NCBI GenBank assembly: GCA_036258555.1
Contig: DATADL010000034.1
Coordinates: 1-23,587, forward strand
From: JALZEG01 sp036258555
GTDB taxonomy: Bacteria; Actinomycetota; CADDZG01; WHSQ01
Reading direction: 5' to 3'
Length of the DNA stretch: 23,587 bases
The position numbers were made by a program, and so were the translations under genes. This document shows positions 22,310 through 23,587 of this stretch, piece by piece. Numbering within the stretch: position 1 is the first letter of the stretch; the number at the start of each line of letters is the position of its first letter. The notes under the pieces are model-generated. The model had not been told where the DNA came from and made no database searches. It saw only the letters and a program-made list of their open reading frames with translations.

Positions 22310-22353
22310 TAGACGAAAGGAGGACGCCCAGGCCCACACCCAGTAGCAAGGAA

Positions 22354-22435
22354 CCGGAGAGGGCCGGCCCCTTCGGTCGATTATCAGTTGAGGACCCACG
22401 AATCGTTTGCGTGCGCCCCCTACTGAGAATCGGCC
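22354..22435 (+). ncRNA. large pnp-leader structure, possibly the Actino-pnp motif
   Basis: GGTCGATTATCAGT (22375-22388) pairs with ACTGAGAATCGGCC (22422-22435), thirteen of fourteen positions counting one G-U pair. The 33-nt loop holds a nested stem CACG/CGTG. Just upstream CCGGAGAGGGCC (22354-22365) pairs with GGCCCCTTCGG (22366-22376), sharing its last two bases with the next stem, so the two may compete. Actinomycetota are known to carry the Actino-pnp RNA motif in exactly this place. Identity with that motif is inferred from location and shape, not checked against the model. The rest of 22264-22481 has no gene. Confidence 0.5.
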
Positions 22436-22481
22436 AGGCTGGCGCCTCTCCTCCCGAACACGACCAGGAGGAGAAACGAAC

Positions 22482-23587
22482 ATGACTACCGGTATGTCCC
22501 CCGATCCCACGTACGTCGAGCGCAAGATCGGCGACGAGGTATTCCGCATCGAGACCGGCCGCCTCGCCGGCCAGGCCGGAGGCGCCGTTCTCGCGACCGT
22601 CGGCGAGACGACGGTTTTCGCCGCCGGCACGTCTTCGGCGCCGCGCGGCGACGCGGACTTCTTCCCGCTGACGGTCGACGTCGAGGAGCGGATGTACGCC
22701 GCCGGCAAGATCCCCGGCGGCTTCTTCAGGCGCGAGGGCCGCGCGAGCGAGAAGGCGATCCTCAACGCGCGCCTGATCGACCGCCCGCTGCGGCCGGCGT
22801 TCCCCGACGGGTTCCGCCACGAGGTCCACGTCGTCGTCAACGTCATGGCGGTCGACCACCAGAACCCCGTCGACATCCTCTCGATCAACGCCGCGTCGGC
22901 GGCCCTCGCGATCTCCGACATCCCGTTCGAGGGCCCGGTCGGCGCCGCGCGCGTCTCCCACGTGAACGGCTCGTGGGTCGCGAACCCGACGTGGATGCAG
23001 CAGGAGGAGGCGACGATCGAGCTGGTCGTCGCCGGCCGCGTCAACGACGCCGGCGAGGTCGACATCATGATGATCGAGGCCGGAGGCTCGGACCGCGCGT
23101 TCGAGCTCGTCGAGGCGGGCGCGCCCGCACCGGACGAGGAGCTGCTGGCCGACGGGATCGAGTACTCGAAGCAGTTCATCGCCGAGGCGATCGCCCTGCA
23201 GCACGAGCTGGTCGAGCAGGCCGGGGTGCCGAAGGGCACGACGACCGGCGAGAACCCCGACTACCCGCTGTTCGTCGACTACCCGGACGAGCTCTACGCG
23301 CGGGTCGAGCAGCTCGCCGGGGACCGGCTCCGCGAGGCGATCTCGATCACCGAGAAGGCGAAGAGGCGCGCCTCCATCGCCGACGTGTCGGCCGCGATCG
23401 CGCAGGAGCTCGCGGAAGAGTTCCCCGAGCAGGAGAAGGCGATCACCGCGGCCACGCGCTCGCTCACGAAGAAGCTCGTGCGCCGGCGGATCGTCGAGGA
23501 CGGCGTCCGGCTCGACGGCCGCTCGATCGACCAGGTCCGCCCGATCTGGACGCAGGTGGGCGTCATCCCGCGCGTGCACGGCTCCGG
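22482..23587 (+). CDS. pnp: polyribonucleotide nucleotidyltransferase (partial, 3' end outside window)
   Basis: PNPase degrades RNA 3' to 5' using phosphate and is also a likely target of its own leader. The 368 visible codons start at ATG 22482 behind AGGAGG (22466-22471). They include the first RNase PH domain (VERKIGDEVFRIETGRLAGQ, then FFPLTVDVEERMYAAGKIPG and RREGRASEKAILNARLIDRP), the helical linker (about 215-325) and the beginning of the second RNase PH domain (VEDGVRLDGRSIDQVRPI). The KH and S1 domains and the stop lie beyond 23587. Members are about 700-750 residues. No frameshift is seen. Confidence 0.97.
   Translation, partial: MTTGMSPDPTYVERKIGDEVFRIETGRLAGQAGGAVLATVGETTVFAAGTSSAPRGDADFFPLTVDVEERMYAAGKIPGGFFRREGRASEKAILNARLIDRPLRPAFPDGFRHEVHVVVNVMAVDHQNPVDILSINAASAALAISDIPFEGPVGAARVSHVNGSWVANPTWMQQEEATIELVVAGRVNDAGEVDIMMIEAGGSDRAFELVEAGAPAPDEELLADGIEYSKQFIAEAIALQHELVEQAGVPKGTTTGENPDYPLFVDYPDELYARVEQLAGDRLREAISITEKAKRRASIADVSAAIAQELAEEFPEQEKAITAATRSLTKKLVRRRIVEDGVRLDGRSIDQVRPIWTQVGVIPRVHGS

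Overview
The window is a GC-rich, densely coded stretch of a bacterial chromosome (about 70% G+C by eye). Nearly every gene is on the plus strand, with short or overlapping junctions and many GTG/TTG starts. The gene order lepB-rnhB-DUF2469-yraN-comM-dprA-xerC-whiG-rpsB-tsf-pyrH-frr-cdsA-dxr-rseP-ispG-rimP-nusA-infB-ylxP-rbfA-nrnA-truB-ribF-rpsO-pnp is a condensed form of the translation/envelope region of Actinomycetota. DUF2469, a WhiG-type sigma factor and a bL37-like micro-protein support that phylum. A short EF-Ts (207 aa) and the absence of proS and ylxR suggest a lineage outside the classic Streptomyces/Mycobacterium group. That placement is inference.

Layout: 1-1451 holds the tail of lepB, an rnhB broken by an in-frame amber codon, DUF2469 and yraN. 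1459-4762 holds a crotonase-family enzyme, then the transformation genes comM and dprA. 4877-6808 holds a small acidic disordered protein, the recombinase xerC and an overlapping whiG. 6923-10699 is the rpsB-tsf-pyrH-frr-cdsA cluster. 10730-14207 is dxr-rseP-ispG: two MEP isoprenoid enzymes around a site-2 protease. 14211-14523 is a minus-strand island of two very small genes, a 27-aa bL37-like ribosomal protein and a 50-aa peptide with a textbook double-glycine leader. 14686-23587 is the rimP-nusA-infB-ylxP-rbfA-nrnA-truB-ribF-rpsO-pnp cluster, with pnp cut by the window end.

Most genes serve ribosome assembly, translation initiation and elongation, RNA turnover, phospholipid and isoprenoid precursors, and DNA uptake or recombination. 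Several junctions carry regulatory-looking structure: a closed hairpin over the rpsB ribosome binding site, a terminator-like hairpin in the rimP leader, a 22-nt element repeated in the infB and pnp leaders, a large hairpin before pnp that resembles the Actino-pnp motif, and a GGTTTTCG promoter element seen at several starts.

The best candidates for something undescribed are the orphan double-glycine peptide gene (14211-14363, minus), the amber-interrupted rnhB, and the shared infB/pnp leader element. No tRNA, rRNA, CRISPR array or insertion sequence was recognised.
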